DNA of 64,000 bases from the NCBI GenBank assembly GCA_964562175.1, contig CAZLRV010000009.1, forward strand, positions 27,306 to 91,305, given 5' to 3'. The notes under the pieces were generated by a model. The model was not told the origin of the DNA and ran no database searches. It was given only the letters and a program-made list of their open reading frames with translations. Source of the stretch: CAZCJU01 sp964562175 (GTDB taxonomy: Bacteria; Bacillota; Clostridia; Oscillospirales; CAG-272). The translations under genes and the position numbers were made by a program. Positions 8,459-17,063 of the stretch are shown here, piece after piece; the first letter of the stretch is position 1; every line of letters begins with the position of its first letter.

Positions 8459-8846
8459 GTCCTCCGCACCATATTTCTCTCGTTATCCTCTCGTGGCTGT
8501 AGCCGACAAGCTCGCACCGATGTGCGAGCGAAAACGACTCATACATTTCAAACCGTCCGTCGGCAGGGTAGCGTCTGTTCCAATTATACACCGTGAGCGT
8601 ATCAACGAGCCGACTCGGCGGCATAAGGTACGGCTGCTCGATAAAATAATCGCCCTCACCGTCAAGCCCGTCGACCACACTTACATTACGATCAAAGTCT
8701 GAAAAAAGCTCCCTTGAATACTCGAAGATGAATAACCTACCCTCGGTCTGTCGGATAATGTCCTCGATAACACGCCTGTCACGGCTCACACGCCGCCCGT
8801 TAAACGTCATTGCCCCGCCCTCGCCGAGGCATATATATAAATTCAT
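8445..8846 (-). CDS. Conserved hypothetical protein, about 133 residues
   Basis: 133 residues from the chosen ATG. It starts MNLYICLGEGGAMTFNGRRVSRDR, which I recognise as a widespread but uncharacterised Firmicute family with a CL-x-x-x-x-GM-x-FN-x-RR-x-SRDR opening. Later there is LTVYNWNRRYPADGRFEMY. No signal peptide, membrane segment or metal motif is evident. An ATG 30 bases further upstream (8876) gives an atypical N-terminus; the 8846 start has GGGAGAG eight bases ahead and is preferred. It is the first gene of a two-gene unit with the secreted nuclease. Function unknown. Confidence 0.75.
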   Translation of the reverse strand: MNLYICLGEGGAMTFNGRRVSRDRRVIEDIIRQTEGRLFIFEYSRELFSDFDRNVSVVDGLDGEGDYFIEQPYLMPPSRLVDTLTVYNWNRRYPADGRFEMYESFSLAHRCELVGYSHERITREIWCGGLDEK

Positions 8847-8884
8847 TTTCAATACTCTCCCATACATAAGACCCATGCCGGGGG

Positions 8885-8956
8885 ATAAAAAAGCCGCAAC
8901 TGTCCACCGCCCGACCTGCCCTGTTTTCGGAGTCTGCCGTGCGTTTCGTTGCGGCT
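8885..8956 (-). terminator. Terminator-like stem after the minD-mgsA unit
   Basis: AGCCGCAAC (8956-8948) pairs with GTTGCGGCT (8900-8892) and is followed on the minus strand by a T-run. The loop is about 47 bases, longer than usual. T-rich sequence (8957-8968) on the other side means it could also work for plus-strand transcripts. Confidence 0.6.
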
Positions 8957-9006
8957 GTTTTCTTTTTTACTCATGCTCCGCAAAAGCCGTGTAGCCGCCG
9001 GAGAGC

Positions 9007-9441
9007 TTAATAAAATCTTCTTCTCTGCTTGAGATTATACTCGGATCTGGGATTTACTATCTGCCGCCAATCAAGATCACCCTTTGCCAGAGCGCATATA
9101 AGCACCTCCGCAGTTGCGATATTTGTCGCAACGGGTACGTTGTGGATATCACACATTCTTATAAGATCGTAATCCTGTTGCGGCTCCGGCGAAGAGTTGG
9201 TATCTCTGAAATAGAGCAGCACGTCTATCTCGTTGTATGCGATACGAGAGGCTATCTGTTGCACGCCTCCGTGCAGACCCGAAAGCAGACGCTCTATCTT
9301 AAGCCCCGTGGCATCGGATACATACTTGCCCGTTATTGCCGTGGCGCAAATATTATGCTCGGATAATATTCCGCAATATGCTATGCAGAACTGCGCCATA
9401 AGCTCCTTTTTCTTGTCGTGTGCGATTATTGCTATTTCCAT
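9007..9441 (-). CDS. Methylglyoxal synthase-like protein lacking catalytic residues
   Basis: 144 residues, the length of MgsA, which makes methylglyoxal from dihydroxyacetone phosphate. The fold signature is clear: MEIAIIAHDKKKELMAQF, ATGLKIERLLSGLHGG, then CDIHNVPVATNIATAEVLI. However, the GGDQQ motif that holds the catalytic Asp (Asp71 in E. coli) reads GGVQQ here, the TGTTG phosphate-binding stretch reads AITGK, and the P-H-x-P-D segment reads SPEPQQD. Normal catalysis is therefore unlikely. The ATG at 9441 is chosen over 9456 because GGAGGG (9449-9454) sits correctly in front of it. It lies 29 bases after minD, an MgsA position that recurs in Clostridia. Confidence 0.75.
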   Translation of the reverse strand: MEIAIIAHDKKKELMAQFCIAYCGILSEHNICATAITGKYVSDATGLKIERLLSGLHGGVQQIASRIAYNEIDVLLYFRDTNSSPEPQQDYDLIRMCDIHNVPVATNIATAEVLICALAKGDLDWRQIVNPRSEYNLKQRRRFY

Positions 9442-9470
9442 ACTTAAACCCTCCATCGTTATTTACGGTG

Positions 9471-10268
9471 TTATTTGGTCAATAATTTTTTTCTTTTCTT
9501 TTTTATTACGCCCTTTAGTATAGGCACGGGTCTTTGCGCTTTTTTCATCGCCGTAAGCCGTTGAGCGGTATTCTCAAATGCCTTTGCCGATATGAATTTT
9601 TTGCCCACCGAAAGTATTCCCTTCTCCTGAGCATATACCAACGCCCTGTCGTAGGGTATCACCCCGATAAGCGGCAGACGTGTGCTGTCTATCAATTCAA
9701 GCATACCGTCACGCCGTCCGTCAAGCACCGAGTCGGGATCGAACGAATTTACCACAAGATACGGCTCAACTCCGTATTTTTCCACAAGCTCCGCACTTTT
9801 CACCGCCCCGCGTACCGAGGTCGGCGTATGGTTTGCGACGATAAGCGCAATATCAGCCGCATTTGCGGCACATATCAGCGAATCCGTTTCCGCACCCGGC
9901 GTGTCGAGTATTATATGATCGAAGTCGTATTCCTCGCCTATACGGCGTATGCACTCCGAAAAGCTCTTCGGCTCAAGCTCGTCCCTTACATTGTAAGGCG
10001 CTCCGAGAAAATACAGCCCCTCGCACCTTGTGTCGCATATCCACGCTTCCTCCGGCTTCATTCTGCCCGATACCACATCAAGGATATCAAACACCATTTT
10101 GTCCTCATAGCCCATTATAAGATCGAGAGAACGCACGCCGAGGTCGAGATCGCATAAAAGCGTTTTACTGCCCGCCCTTGCCAAATAGTACGCAAGGTTC
10201 GCCGCAAGTGTGGATTTTCCCACCCCGCCCTTGAATGAAGTTGACAAAAGTATACTGCAATCCGACAT
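9471..10268 (-). CDS. minD: MinD/ParA-family ATPase, probable septum-site protein MinD
   Basis: 265 residues with a deviant Walker A motif (SFKGGVGKSTLAANLAYYLA, about residues 11-30), a Walker A' DLDLGVRSLD and IILDTPGAE as Walker B. MinD dimerises on the membrane with ATP and positions the division inhibitor MinC. The C-terminus LKGVIKKKRKKLLTK is strongly basic and may act as the amphipathic membrane-targeting tail. minC and minE (or divIVA) are not adjacent, so a FlhG-like or orphan ParA role cannot be excluded. It has a consensus promoter (10361-10390), an approximately 85-base leader and an AAAGGAG site set rather far (12 bases) from the ATG. It is followed by the MgsA-like gene. Confidence 0.75.
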   Translation of the reverse strand: MSDCSILLSTSFKGGVGKSTLAANLAYYLARAGSKTLLCDLDLGVRSLDLIMGYEDKMVFDILDVVSGRMKPEEAWICDTRCEGLYFLGAPYNVRDELEPKSFSECIRRIGEEYDFDHIILDTPGAETDSLICAANAADIALIVANHTPTSVRGAVKSAELVEKYGVEPYLVVNSFDPDSVLDGRRDGMLELIDSTRLPLIGVIPYDRALVYAQEKGILSVGKKFISAKAFENTAQRLTAMKKAQRPVPILKGVIKKKRKKLLTK

Positions 10269-10360
10269 ATTTTGTTTTTTCTCCTTTGTCCTCTTCGTTT
10301 TCGACGGCTCAAAAGCCGTGTTTCGTGTGCTATTTAGCGGTGATTTACCGTGTTGTATAA

Positions 10361-10390
10361 ATTATACCACAATACATACCCTTTTGTCAA
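10361..10390 (-). promoter_or_regulatory. Sigma-A promoter of minD
   Basis: On the minus strand: TTGACA (10390-10385), 18 bases, TATAAT (10366-10361) with a TGG extension before the -10 box. This is close to full consensus. The predicted leader contains a small hairpin, ACGGCTTTTGAGCCGT. Confidence 0.85.
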
Positions 10391-10395
10391 TATTT

Positions 10396-11730
10396 TTATA
10401 AATATTTATTTTCCATAAGCTCGTAAAGCCGGGATATCTCTTTGCCGCAAGCGACGAGCCATACCGCAATAAGCACCTGCGGCACGAGCCACGCCTCGTC
10501 ATGGCTCGGCGAAAGCACCGAGCAGACACAGCCCACAGCACAAACGACAACGGAAAGCACGATGCCTTTTACGGCAAGGCGTTTTTTTCGCCGTGCAAGC
10601 TCTTGCTCGTCACGCTTCGATTGATAAGCATCGTCCGTTTCGTAAACACGCCTTGTGTGCTTTGCTACGATATCGCACAAAAGCCCCGTCAAGAGCAGTG
10701 ACGTTATAAACAGCATCGCATATTCAATGCACTCGGCTGTCGCACCGAGATTCTTCATCAGCATGACCTTATCTTCGACACTCGTCGTATGATAATACTC
10801 GTTGCCGACATACATACAAAATACGAATGCGCCGAGCGATATCAACGAAAACGGCACAGCCGTCCTCTTTAATAATTTCGCCCTCTCCGAAAACTCAACG
10901 AGCCGCCCCGAGGCAATATACAAAAGCACATAGCCTATGAAATGCGGTATTATATTCACGCCCTCTATCCGAAACGATATGAACATGACAAGCCCGGAAA
11001 AAGCGAATATAAAGCCCGTTTTCGCCCTGCGGCACGTTATAACGCCGCCCTTTGCCTCCGCTCCCGCCTCGCACAGCCCGTCAAGAGCCTCAAGGGTCGG
11101 TGCGTGCTTCATTATTCTTCTCAAATATCCGACACAGCTTGAAACAAACAGTACCGACAAAAACAGAGAGGCTACCATGCACAAAAGCGTTATAAGCGTC
11201 TTGTATTCGTACACCTCAAACAGCTTTCCCACATCCTGCGTCATCGAATAATCGGGATTTGAGAGCGATATAAGCTGCGGAATGAGCAGCATAACGTAAT
11301 ACAGCACCGAAAACATGGATGCCATAACACGCACGCCGCCGTAATTCTCATCCGAGTACGGACAGCCGACACGCTCCGCAATATAATTTATGCCCGAAAA
11401 AAGCTTTGTCAGCCCTCCGTAGAGCAATATCGCCGATATTACAGAGTAGACCAGACAGACGGTAAGCACCGCCACGCCGTCACGATTTCCCAGCCCGTCA
11501 CGCAACGTATGTACGGGCAGAGCGAGGATATTTTTACCTAAATCTATAAAGAAGAACCTGAGCAAAAGCCCTCTTGCCTCCTCAAGCCTCGTATCCGCAT
11601 CACGCAGACGGCTGAGTGACATTATTATAAGAAACGCACCTATAAGGTCCGGGGCTATATCGATAAGCCCATAGGACGGTATGAGAAAGAAGAACAGACC
11701 GGCGCACATAAGATAAAAGCTTTTTTTCAT
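10396..11730 (-). CDS. Polytopic membrane protein of unknown function (secA operon, third gene)
   Basis: 444 residues. Hydrophobic segments are seen near residues 8-45, 85-110, 130-155, 180-205, 235-285, 295-315, 335-365 and 395-430, so roughly ten membrane passes. A soluble basic stretch (YQSKRDEQELARRKKR) precedes the last pair. I recognise no catalytic motif or named family. The start overlaps the preceding gene's stop as ATGA (11727-11730), so it is translationally coupled to that protein, and both follow secA. A joint role in the membrane is likely, but its nature cannot be read. Confidence 0.7.
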   Translation of the reverse strand: MKKSFYLMCAGLFFFLIPSYGLIDIAPDLIGAFLIIMSLSRLRDADTRLEEARGLLLRFFFIDLGKNILALPVHTLRDGLGNRDGVAVLTVCLVYSVISAILLYGGLTKLFSGINYIAERVGCPYSDENYGGVRVMASMFSVLYYVMLLIPQLISLSNPDYSMTQDVGKLFEVYEYKTLITLLCMVASLFLSVLFVSSCVGYLRRIMKHAPTLEALDGLCEAGAEAKGGVITCRRAKTGFIFAFSGLVMFISFRIEGVNIIPHFIGYVLLYIASGRLVEFSERAKLLKRTAVPFSLISLGAFVFCMYVGNEYYHTTSVEDKVMLMKNLGATAECIEYAMLFITSLLLTGLLCDIVAKHTRRVYETDDAYQSKRDEQELARRKKRLAVKGIVLSVVVCAVGCVCSVLSPSHDEAWLVPQVLIAVWLVACGKEISRLYELMENKYL

Positions 11731-12359
11731 TTTTTATCCGTTCTCCCCTCCTCGTTCTTTTCGTGTCGCTTCTCCCTCGGCTTCATATCAACATCCGTTT
11801 CAAGGCATATCCACATATAGCAACGGAAAATAAGCTGTGCGGCAAGCAGCTCGAAAACGACGTAAATAAGATAACGCACGGGCGATATATAATCGCACAC
11901 AACGGGTATTTGAAGCGAGGAAACGATATCAAGTGCGGAAAACACGACGAGAAAGCCCCTCAGCCTCTCCGCACGCACGGCAAGCCTCTCAAGCTCCGTT
12001 TGCTTCGCTATGGAGCGCAAGCCCGTCAGCATATAGAACATAAATGCGGCATACAGCAATGCACACAATATGCCGAGTATCGATGCCGTACGTATAAGCA
12101 GTGCCGACTCGACTCCCCCTCGCTTCAGAATGTATATCACGAGCCTGACGAGCATGAGCAGAGCGGAAAACGCCGATATCACCGACGCACGCTTCAGCTC
12201 GGGAATATAAGCCCCGAGCTTATACGCTCCGCCGCATACGATACACCAGCCAAGCACGCAAAGCCCGACCATAAACAGATAGCTCAGCGTGTCGGCGTAC
12301 ATCGTGCCGAGATCGAAAACGGTAAATATAAAGCCCGTAAACAGTATACCGAAGCCCAT
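11727..12359 (-). CDS. Membrane protein of unknown function (secA operon, second gene)
   Basis: 210 residues from the chosen ATG (GFGILFTGFIFTVFDLGTMY opens the first membrane segment). About five or six hydrophobic segments follow, and the tail is highly charged (KPREKRHEKNEEGRTDKK), probably cytoplasmic. A longer reading frame runs back to 12473 but would overlap the SecA C-terminus by 83 bases. The 12359 ATG lies 31 bases after the SecA stop with AGGTGAG in front and is preferred. It is coupled to the next gene by ATGA. No family was recognised. Confidence 0.65.
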   Translation of the reverse strand: MGFGILFTGFIFTVFDLGTMYADTLSYLFMVGLCVLGWCIVCGGAYKLGAYIPELKRASVISAFSALLMLVRLVIYILKRGGVESALLIRTASILGILCALLYAAFMFYMLTGLRSIAKQTELERLAVRAERLRGFLVVFSALDIVSSLQIPVVCDYISPVRYLIYVVFELLAAQLIFRCYMWICLETDVDMKPREKRHEKNEEGRTDKK

Positions 12360-12390
12360 TATCTCACCTGCCCATATCTTCGGGTGAGGC

Positions 12391-15138
12391 TCATTCCTCT
12401 CCCTCGTTTGCTCCGCAGCATTTCTTGTATTTCTTACCCGAGCCGCAGGGGCAAGGGTCGTTACGTCCGACATTTTGCTTCTTTACGACGGGCTTCTTCA
12501 CCGTCGTCTTGTCGCTTACCGAGGCAGATGCCTTTCTCTCCACCGCAACGGACTCACGCTTTATCTCACGCTTGGGCTGTACCGACAGCACGGCTCTTAC
12601 CGTGTTTACTCTGATATCGTTTATCATAGAGTCGAATGCGTCCGCACCTACAAGCTTATACTCCGTAAGCGGATTTCTCTGCGCATATGCGTTAAGACCG
12701 ATACTGCCCTTGAGATCCGCCATGTAATCTATGTGATCCATCCACAGCTCGTCGATGCTGCGAAGCAGGATTATTCTCTCTATCTCACGCATATCGTCGC
12801 CGAAGGTCTGCTCTTGGAAAGCGTATCTCTCCATCGCACGCGATTTGAGCCTCTCGGCTATGTCGTCCGGCTTTATCCTCTTAAGCTCCTCGGGTGAAAA
12901 TACAAACTCGTCCGGTCCGGTGCAAAGGAACGGATATTTACCGAGAATCGTGCCGAAGTCCCAATCCTCTTTATGCTCGGCATTCGTGCAGTAGGCTACC
13001 TCGTCCTCTATCGTTTCGTTTATCATATCGATTATCTTGTCCCTCATATTGCCGTCCTCAAGTATCTCCTGTCTTTGCGAGTATATGGTGTTTCTCTGCT
13101 GATTCATTATATCGTCGTAGGAGAGGACATTCTTACGACGCTCGAAGTTCACGCTCTCAAGCCTCTTTTGGCTCGACTCGATAACGCCCGACAAAAGCTT
13201 CGCTTCAATGGGCATATCGTCCGGGGTGAGCGACATTATCTTCGACATACGCTCCTCGCTTCCGAAAAGCCTCATAAGATCGTCCTCAAAGGAAAGATAG
13301 AACTTGCTCTCACCCGGGTCTCCCTGTCGTCCCGCACGTCCTCTCAGCTGATTGTCTATACGTCTGCTCTCGTGCCGCTCCGTGCCGAGGATAAACAGAC
13401 CGCCCGCCGCCTTGACCTTTTCGTAGTCGGGCTGTATCTGCTCCTTGAATTTGCCGAACAGCTCTCTGTATACCGTCCTTGCCGCCTTGACCTCATCGGA
13501 AACGGAGAGGGACGAGCCTGTGGCAAGCACTATTACATCCTCCTCATAGCCCATTTTACGCATTTCCGCCTTTGCAAGCCATTCGGGGTTGCCTCCGAGC
13601 ATTATATCCGTACCTCTGCCCGCCATGTTCGTGGATATGGTGACAGTGCCGGGCATACCCGCCTGAGCAACTATTTCCGCTTCCTTTTCGTGATACTTTG
13701 CATTAAGCACGTTGTGCTTTATGCCCTCACGCTTCAGCATTTTGGAAAGATATTCCGATTTTTCTATTGATACGGTGCCGACGAGAACGGGCTGACCCTT
13801 TTCGTTGCACTCCTTTATCTGCTGTACTATGGCTTTATACTTTCCCTCAAGATTTTTGAATACAGCATCGTCACGGTCTATTCTCATCATGGGCTTGTTC
13901 GTCGGTATCTCCACAACGTCAAGATTGTATATCTCTCTGAATTCGTCATCCTCGGTAAGCGCCGTACCCGTCATACCCGACAGCTTGTCGTACATTCTGA
14001 ACAGATTCTGGAACGTAATGGTCGCAAGAGTCTTTGACTCCTTCTCCACCTTTACGCCCTCCTTCGCCTCGATGGCTTGGTGCAAGCCGTCCGAATAGCG
14101 TCTGCCGAACATAAGACGTCCGGTAAACGTATCGACTATTATGACAGCTCCGTCCTTAAGCACGTAATCTTGATCTATATGATAGTTTCCGTGCGCCTTA
14201 AGTGCTTGATTTACATGGTGCGCAAGCTCCGAGTTTGACGGATCGGAATAATTCTCTATCCCGAAGAATTTCTCCGCCTTGGCTATACCGCTCTTTGTCA
14301 AAAGCGAATTTTTCGCCTTTTCGTCGATAATGTAATCGTACTGCGACAGCTCCTCGTTCTCGTCCATGCTCTCCTTGGTGTCCATTTCTTTCATCTTGAA
14401 CGGACGCAGAGTGCGAACGAATTTGTCCGCCCGCTCATATACCTCCGTCGCTTTCGTTCCCTCTCCCGATATGATAAGCGGCGTTCTCGCCTCGTCTATC
14501 AATATCGAGTCCACCTCGTCGACTATGGCAAATACATGACCTCTCTGCACCATCGACTTTTTGTAAATGACCATGTTGTCACGCAGATAGTCAAAGCCGA
14601 ATTCGTTGTTTGTGCCGTAGGTTATGTCGCATTCGTATGCCTTCCGCTTGTCCTCGTTCTTCATTCCCGGAATTACAAGACCGCAGCTGAGACCGAGAAA
14701 ATCGTATACTCTGCCCATCTCCTCGCAGTCACGCGATGCAAGATATTCGTTTACGGTAACAACGTGAACACCCTTGCCCGATAAAGCATTCAGGTAAGCC
14801 GGCATCGTCGCAACGAGAGTCTTACCCTCGCCCGTCTTCATCTCCGCGATTCGTCCCTGATGCAGTATTATACCGCCCATTACCTGAACCTTGAACGGAC
14901 GCTTGCCCAATACTCTCATATCGGCTTCTCTTACCGTCGCAAACGCCTCGGGCAAAATATCGTCAAGTGTCTGCCCCTCCGCAAGCCTCTTCTTAAATAC
15001 CTCGGTCATTCCCCTAAGCTCTTCATCGGTCTTTTTCTCGTATTCACTCGATAAAGCCTCTATTTTTTCGACAAGAGGCATGATCTTCTTTATCTGCTTC
15101 TGACTGTATGTGCCGAATATCTTGGTGAGTAATCCCAT
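12391..15138 (-). CDS. secA: Preprotein translocase ATPase SecA
   Basis: 915 residues, full length. SecA drives proteins through SecYEG using ATP. Visible are the N-terminal helix (MGLLTKIFGTYSQKQIKKI), Walker A in RIAEMKTGEGKTLVA (about residues 97-111), the DEAD-like VDEVDSILIDEARTPLIISG, motif GTVSIEKSE, and RGRAGRQGDPGESKFYLS. The C-terminus has the zinc-binding SEC-C module (CPCGSGKKYKKCCG) used for SecB or ribosome contact. The start has AGGAG nine bases ahead and a strong promoter at 15192-15220. Two unknown membrane proteins follow in the same transcript. Confidence 0.98.
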   Translation of the reverse strand: MGLLTKIFGTYSQKQIKKIMPLVEKIEALSSEYEKKTDEELRGMTEVFKKRLAEGQTLDDILPEAFATVREADMRVLGKRPFKVQVMGGIILHQGRIAEMKTGEGKTLVATMPAYLNALSGKGVHVVTVNEYLASRDCEEMGRVYDFLGLSCGLVIPGMKNEDKRKAYECDITYGTNNEFGFDYLRDNMVIYKKSMVQRGHVFAIVDEVDSILIDEARTPLIISGEGTKATEVYERADKFVRTLRPFKMKEMDTKESMDENEELSQYDYIIDEKAKNSLLTKSGIAKAEKFFGIENYSDPSNSELAHHVNQALKAHGNYHIDQDYVLKDGAVIIVDTFTGRLMFGRRYSDGLHQAIEAKEGVKVEKESKTLATITFQNLFRMYDKLSGMTGTALTEDDEFREIYNLDVVEIPTNKPMMRIDRDDAVFKNLEGKYKAIVQQIKECNEKGQPVLVGTVSIEKSEYLSKMLKREGIKHNVLNAKYHEKEAEIVAQAGMPGTVTISTNMAGRGTDIMLGGNPEWLAKAEMRKMGYEEDVIVLATGSSLSVSDEVKAARTVYRELFGKFKEQIQPDYEKVKAAGGLFILGTERHESRRIDNQLRGRAGRQGDPGESKFYLSFEDDLMRLFGSEERMSKIMSLTPDDMPIEAKLLSGVIESSQKRLESVNFERRKNVLSYDDIMNQQRNTIYSQRQEILEDGNMRDKIIDMINETIEDEVAYCTNAEHKEDWDFGTILGKYPFLCTGPDEFVFSPEELKRIKPDDIAERLKSRAMERYAFQEQTFGDDMREIERIILLRSIDELWMDHIDYMADLKGSIGLNAYAQRNPLTEYKLVGADAFDSMINDIRVNTVRAVLSVQPKREIKRESVAVERKASASVSDKTTVKKPVVKKQNVGRNDPCPCGSGKKYKKCCGANEGEE

Positions 15139-15191
15139 AAAACTATTTCTCCTACCGTTGATTTACATTTAGTTATTATTATTCATAGTAT

Positions 15192-15220
15192 ATTATACAA
15201 TACCGTATGGATTATAGCAA
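15192..15220 (-). promoter_or_regulatory. Sigma-A promoter of secA
   Basis: On the minus strand: TTGCTA (15220-15215), 17 bases, TATAAT (15197-15192), about 50 bases before the secA ATG. Confidence 0.85.
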
Positions 15221-15425
15221 GAGTATTTTGTAAATTTTTTGCCCTTCCCCGCCTTTCGGAAATTTGCAAACGCCACCGCCTCGGGTCACTCCCCGCAAAG
15301 CGGAATCTCATCAAAGAATGCCATGCCGTTTGTCGATATATCCGACCGCCGAACATCGAAGCGGCGGCTCGGCGGGTAAAATTCGAAGTAAGTACATAAG
15401 CGGCGAAATATTTACACATAATGCA
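15221..15425. other. Non-coding spacer between divergent secA and trmL
   Basis: No convincing gene was found; overlapping frames here lack ribosome binding sites and run into trmL antisense. The only clear feature is a six-base-pair hairpin, CCGCCG (15346-15351) with CGGCGG (15362-15367), without a T-run. It may be an operator or incidental. Confidence 0.5.
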
Positions 15426-15454
15426 TTGAAAAACGGCAAAATATATGCGATAAT
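15426..15454 (+). promoter_or_regulatory. Promoter of the trmL-mnmG operon
   Basis: TTGAAA (15426-15431), a 17-base spacer and GATAAT (15449-15454), 23 bases before the trmL start. No other strong promoter or terminator is seen until after mnmG, so this may serve the whole 9-kb unit. Confidence 0.7.
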
Positions 15455-15477
15455 CGTTCTGAACGGAGTAAAAAAAC

Positions 15478-15975
15478 ATGAGTAATATAAACATAGTGCT
15501 TATCGAGCCGGAGATACCGCAGAACACGGGCAACATTGCACGCACCTGTGCGGTAACGGGGGCATCGCTTCATCTTGTCCGCCCTCTCGGCTTTGCGATA
15601 GACGACAGAAAGCTTAAGCGTGCCGGGCTTGATTATTGGCATTCCCTTGACATTACCTATTACGATTCTCTTTCGGCTTTTCTTAAGCAAAACGGCACCG
15701 AGCAAATGTATTTTTTCACGACAAAGGCTCGTCAAAGACACGTGGATATCGAATATCCGAGCCGAGTATTTATAGTTTTCGGCAAAGAGAGTGCGGGATT
15801 GCCCGAGGAGCTTCTCGTATCAAATCCCGAGCATTGCGTGCGTATACCGATGCGTGAGGGCGAGAGAAGTCTTAATCTTTCAAATTCCGTCGCCATAGCC
15901 GTTTACGAGGTATTGCGGCAACGTGATTTTGCCGATATGCTCACCGTCGGTGAGCTTCACCGCCTTAAATGGTGA
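15478..15975 (+). CDS. trmL: tRNA (cytidine/uridine-34-2'-O)-methyltransferase TrmL
   Basis: 165 residues, the usual size of this single-domain SPOUT methyltransferase, which methylates the ribose of the wobble base in leucine tRNAs using S-adenosylmethionine. Signature motifs: NIVLIEPEIPQNTGNIARTC (start), RPLGF, FGKESAGLPEEL (motif 2, about 103-114) and IPMREGERSLNLSNSVAIAVYE (motif 3, which forms the trefoil knot). ATG start with GGAG 10 bases ahead. It heads a plus-strand operon rich in translation and tRNA-modification genes. Confidence 0.95.
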   Translation: MSNINIVLIEPEIPQNTGNIARTCAVTGASLHLVRPLGFAIDDRKLKRAGLDYWHSLDITYYDSLSAFLKQNGTEQMYFFTTKARQRHVDIEYPSRVFIVFGKESAGLPEELLVSNPEHCVRIPMREGERSLNLSNSVAIAVYEVLRQRDFADMLTVGELHRLKW

Positions 15976-16053
15976 ACATGGGCGAATATTATAAAAATCA
16001 CTTCCGAGAATTAACACCACGTTCACATATGTTTGATAGAATACTCGGTGTAT

Positions 16054-17043
16054 ATGAAAGAAAATAAAGTATTGAAAATAGGCTCGGCGGTCTTTGCCCA
16101 CGGCTTGCTTTCAGCTCCCATGGCGGGGGTGAGCGACTCGGTGATGCGTGTTTTATGTGCCGAGAGCGGTGCGGAGGGCGTTTATACCGAGATGGTATCT
16201 GCCGCGGCGGTGTATTACGGCGACAAAAAAACATCGACGCTTGCCGATATAAGCGACGATATATGCCCCTGCGGTATTCAGCTCTTCGGCTCGGAGCCCG
16301 ACAAGCTTGCCTATGCGATACAAGCGCTTTGCATGACGGACAAGCTTCCGTTTTGCTTTGACATAAACATGGGCTGTCCGGTAAAAAAGATAGTAAACAA
16401 CGGCGAGGGCTCGGCTCTTATGGATAATATTCCGCTTGCCGCGCGTCTTGTCGAAGCCGCCGTGAAGGTAAGCCCCGTGCCGATAACCGTAAAAATGCGT
16501 ACCGGACGGGACCCCGGTCACATAACCGCCCCGGCTCTTGCCCGTGCGGTGTACGAATCGGGTGCTTCCGCCGTTTGCATACACGGTCGCACACGCTCCC
16601 AGCTGTACGAGCCGAACTGTGTCGAATACGATACGGCGGCGCTGATAAAGACGTCGGTGGATATTCCCGTCATCGTAAACGGCGATATCACCTGCGGCGA
16701 GCAGGTGATAAGTGTTCTCGAATATACGGGCTGTGACGGCGTTGCCGTCGGCAGAGCCGCATTCGGCTCACCGTATGTTTTCTCCGAGATGCTCGCTTAT
16801 CTCTCCGGGCAAGCCTTTACCCCTCCCACCGATAAGGAGCGTATTGCGGACGCTTACCGTCAGGCAAGCCTCATGGTGCAAAAAAAAGGCAATATAGGGC
16901 TTCTTGAAGCACGCAAGCACATATGCCGATATCTTAAGGGTATCCCCGGCGGTGCGGAGGCACGTGTCGCGATAAATACCGCCGCCACACTTGACGAGGT
17001 ACGGCGTATCCTGCAGGAGCTGTCCGACTCACTTGAAGAATAA
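16054..17043 (+). CDS. dus: tRNA-dihydrouridine synthase
   Basis: 329 residues. This FMN enzyme reduces uridines in the D-loop of tRNA using NADPH. Motifs: LLSAPMAGVSDSVMR (FMN/phosphate site), INMGCPVKKIV with the catalytic Cys, VKMRTG, CIHGRTRSQLY, and NGDI followed by GVAVGRAAFGSP. This fits the DusB-type Dus of Firmicutes. The frame is open back to a TTG at 16033, but the ATG at 16054 gives the family-like start MKENKVLKIG; its ribosome binding site is weak in either case. It follows trmL after 78 bases. Confidence 0.93.
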   Translation: MKENKVLKIGSAVFAHGLLSAPMAGVSDSVMRVLCAESGAEGVYTEMVSAAAVYYGDKKTSTLADISDDICPCGIQLFGSEPDKLAYAIQALCMTDKLPFCFDINMGCPVKKIVNNGEGSALMDNIPLAARLVEAAVKVSPVPITVKMRTGRDPGHITAPALARAVYESGASAVCIHGRTRSQLYEPNCVEYDTAALIKTSVDIPVIVNGDITCGEQVISVLEYTGCDGVAVGRAAFGSPYVFSEMLAYLSGQAFTPPTDKERIADAYRQASLMVQKKGNIGLLEARKHICRYLKGIPGGAEARVAINTAATLDEVRRILQELSDSLEE

Positions 17044-17063
17044 TTGAAAGAAAAGGGTGCAAA

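Noticed and set aside
15183..15545. Reading frame in the secA-trmL spacer on the minus strand
   Set aside because: It overlaps the secA promoter and the trmL start antisense, and lacks a ribosome binding site.
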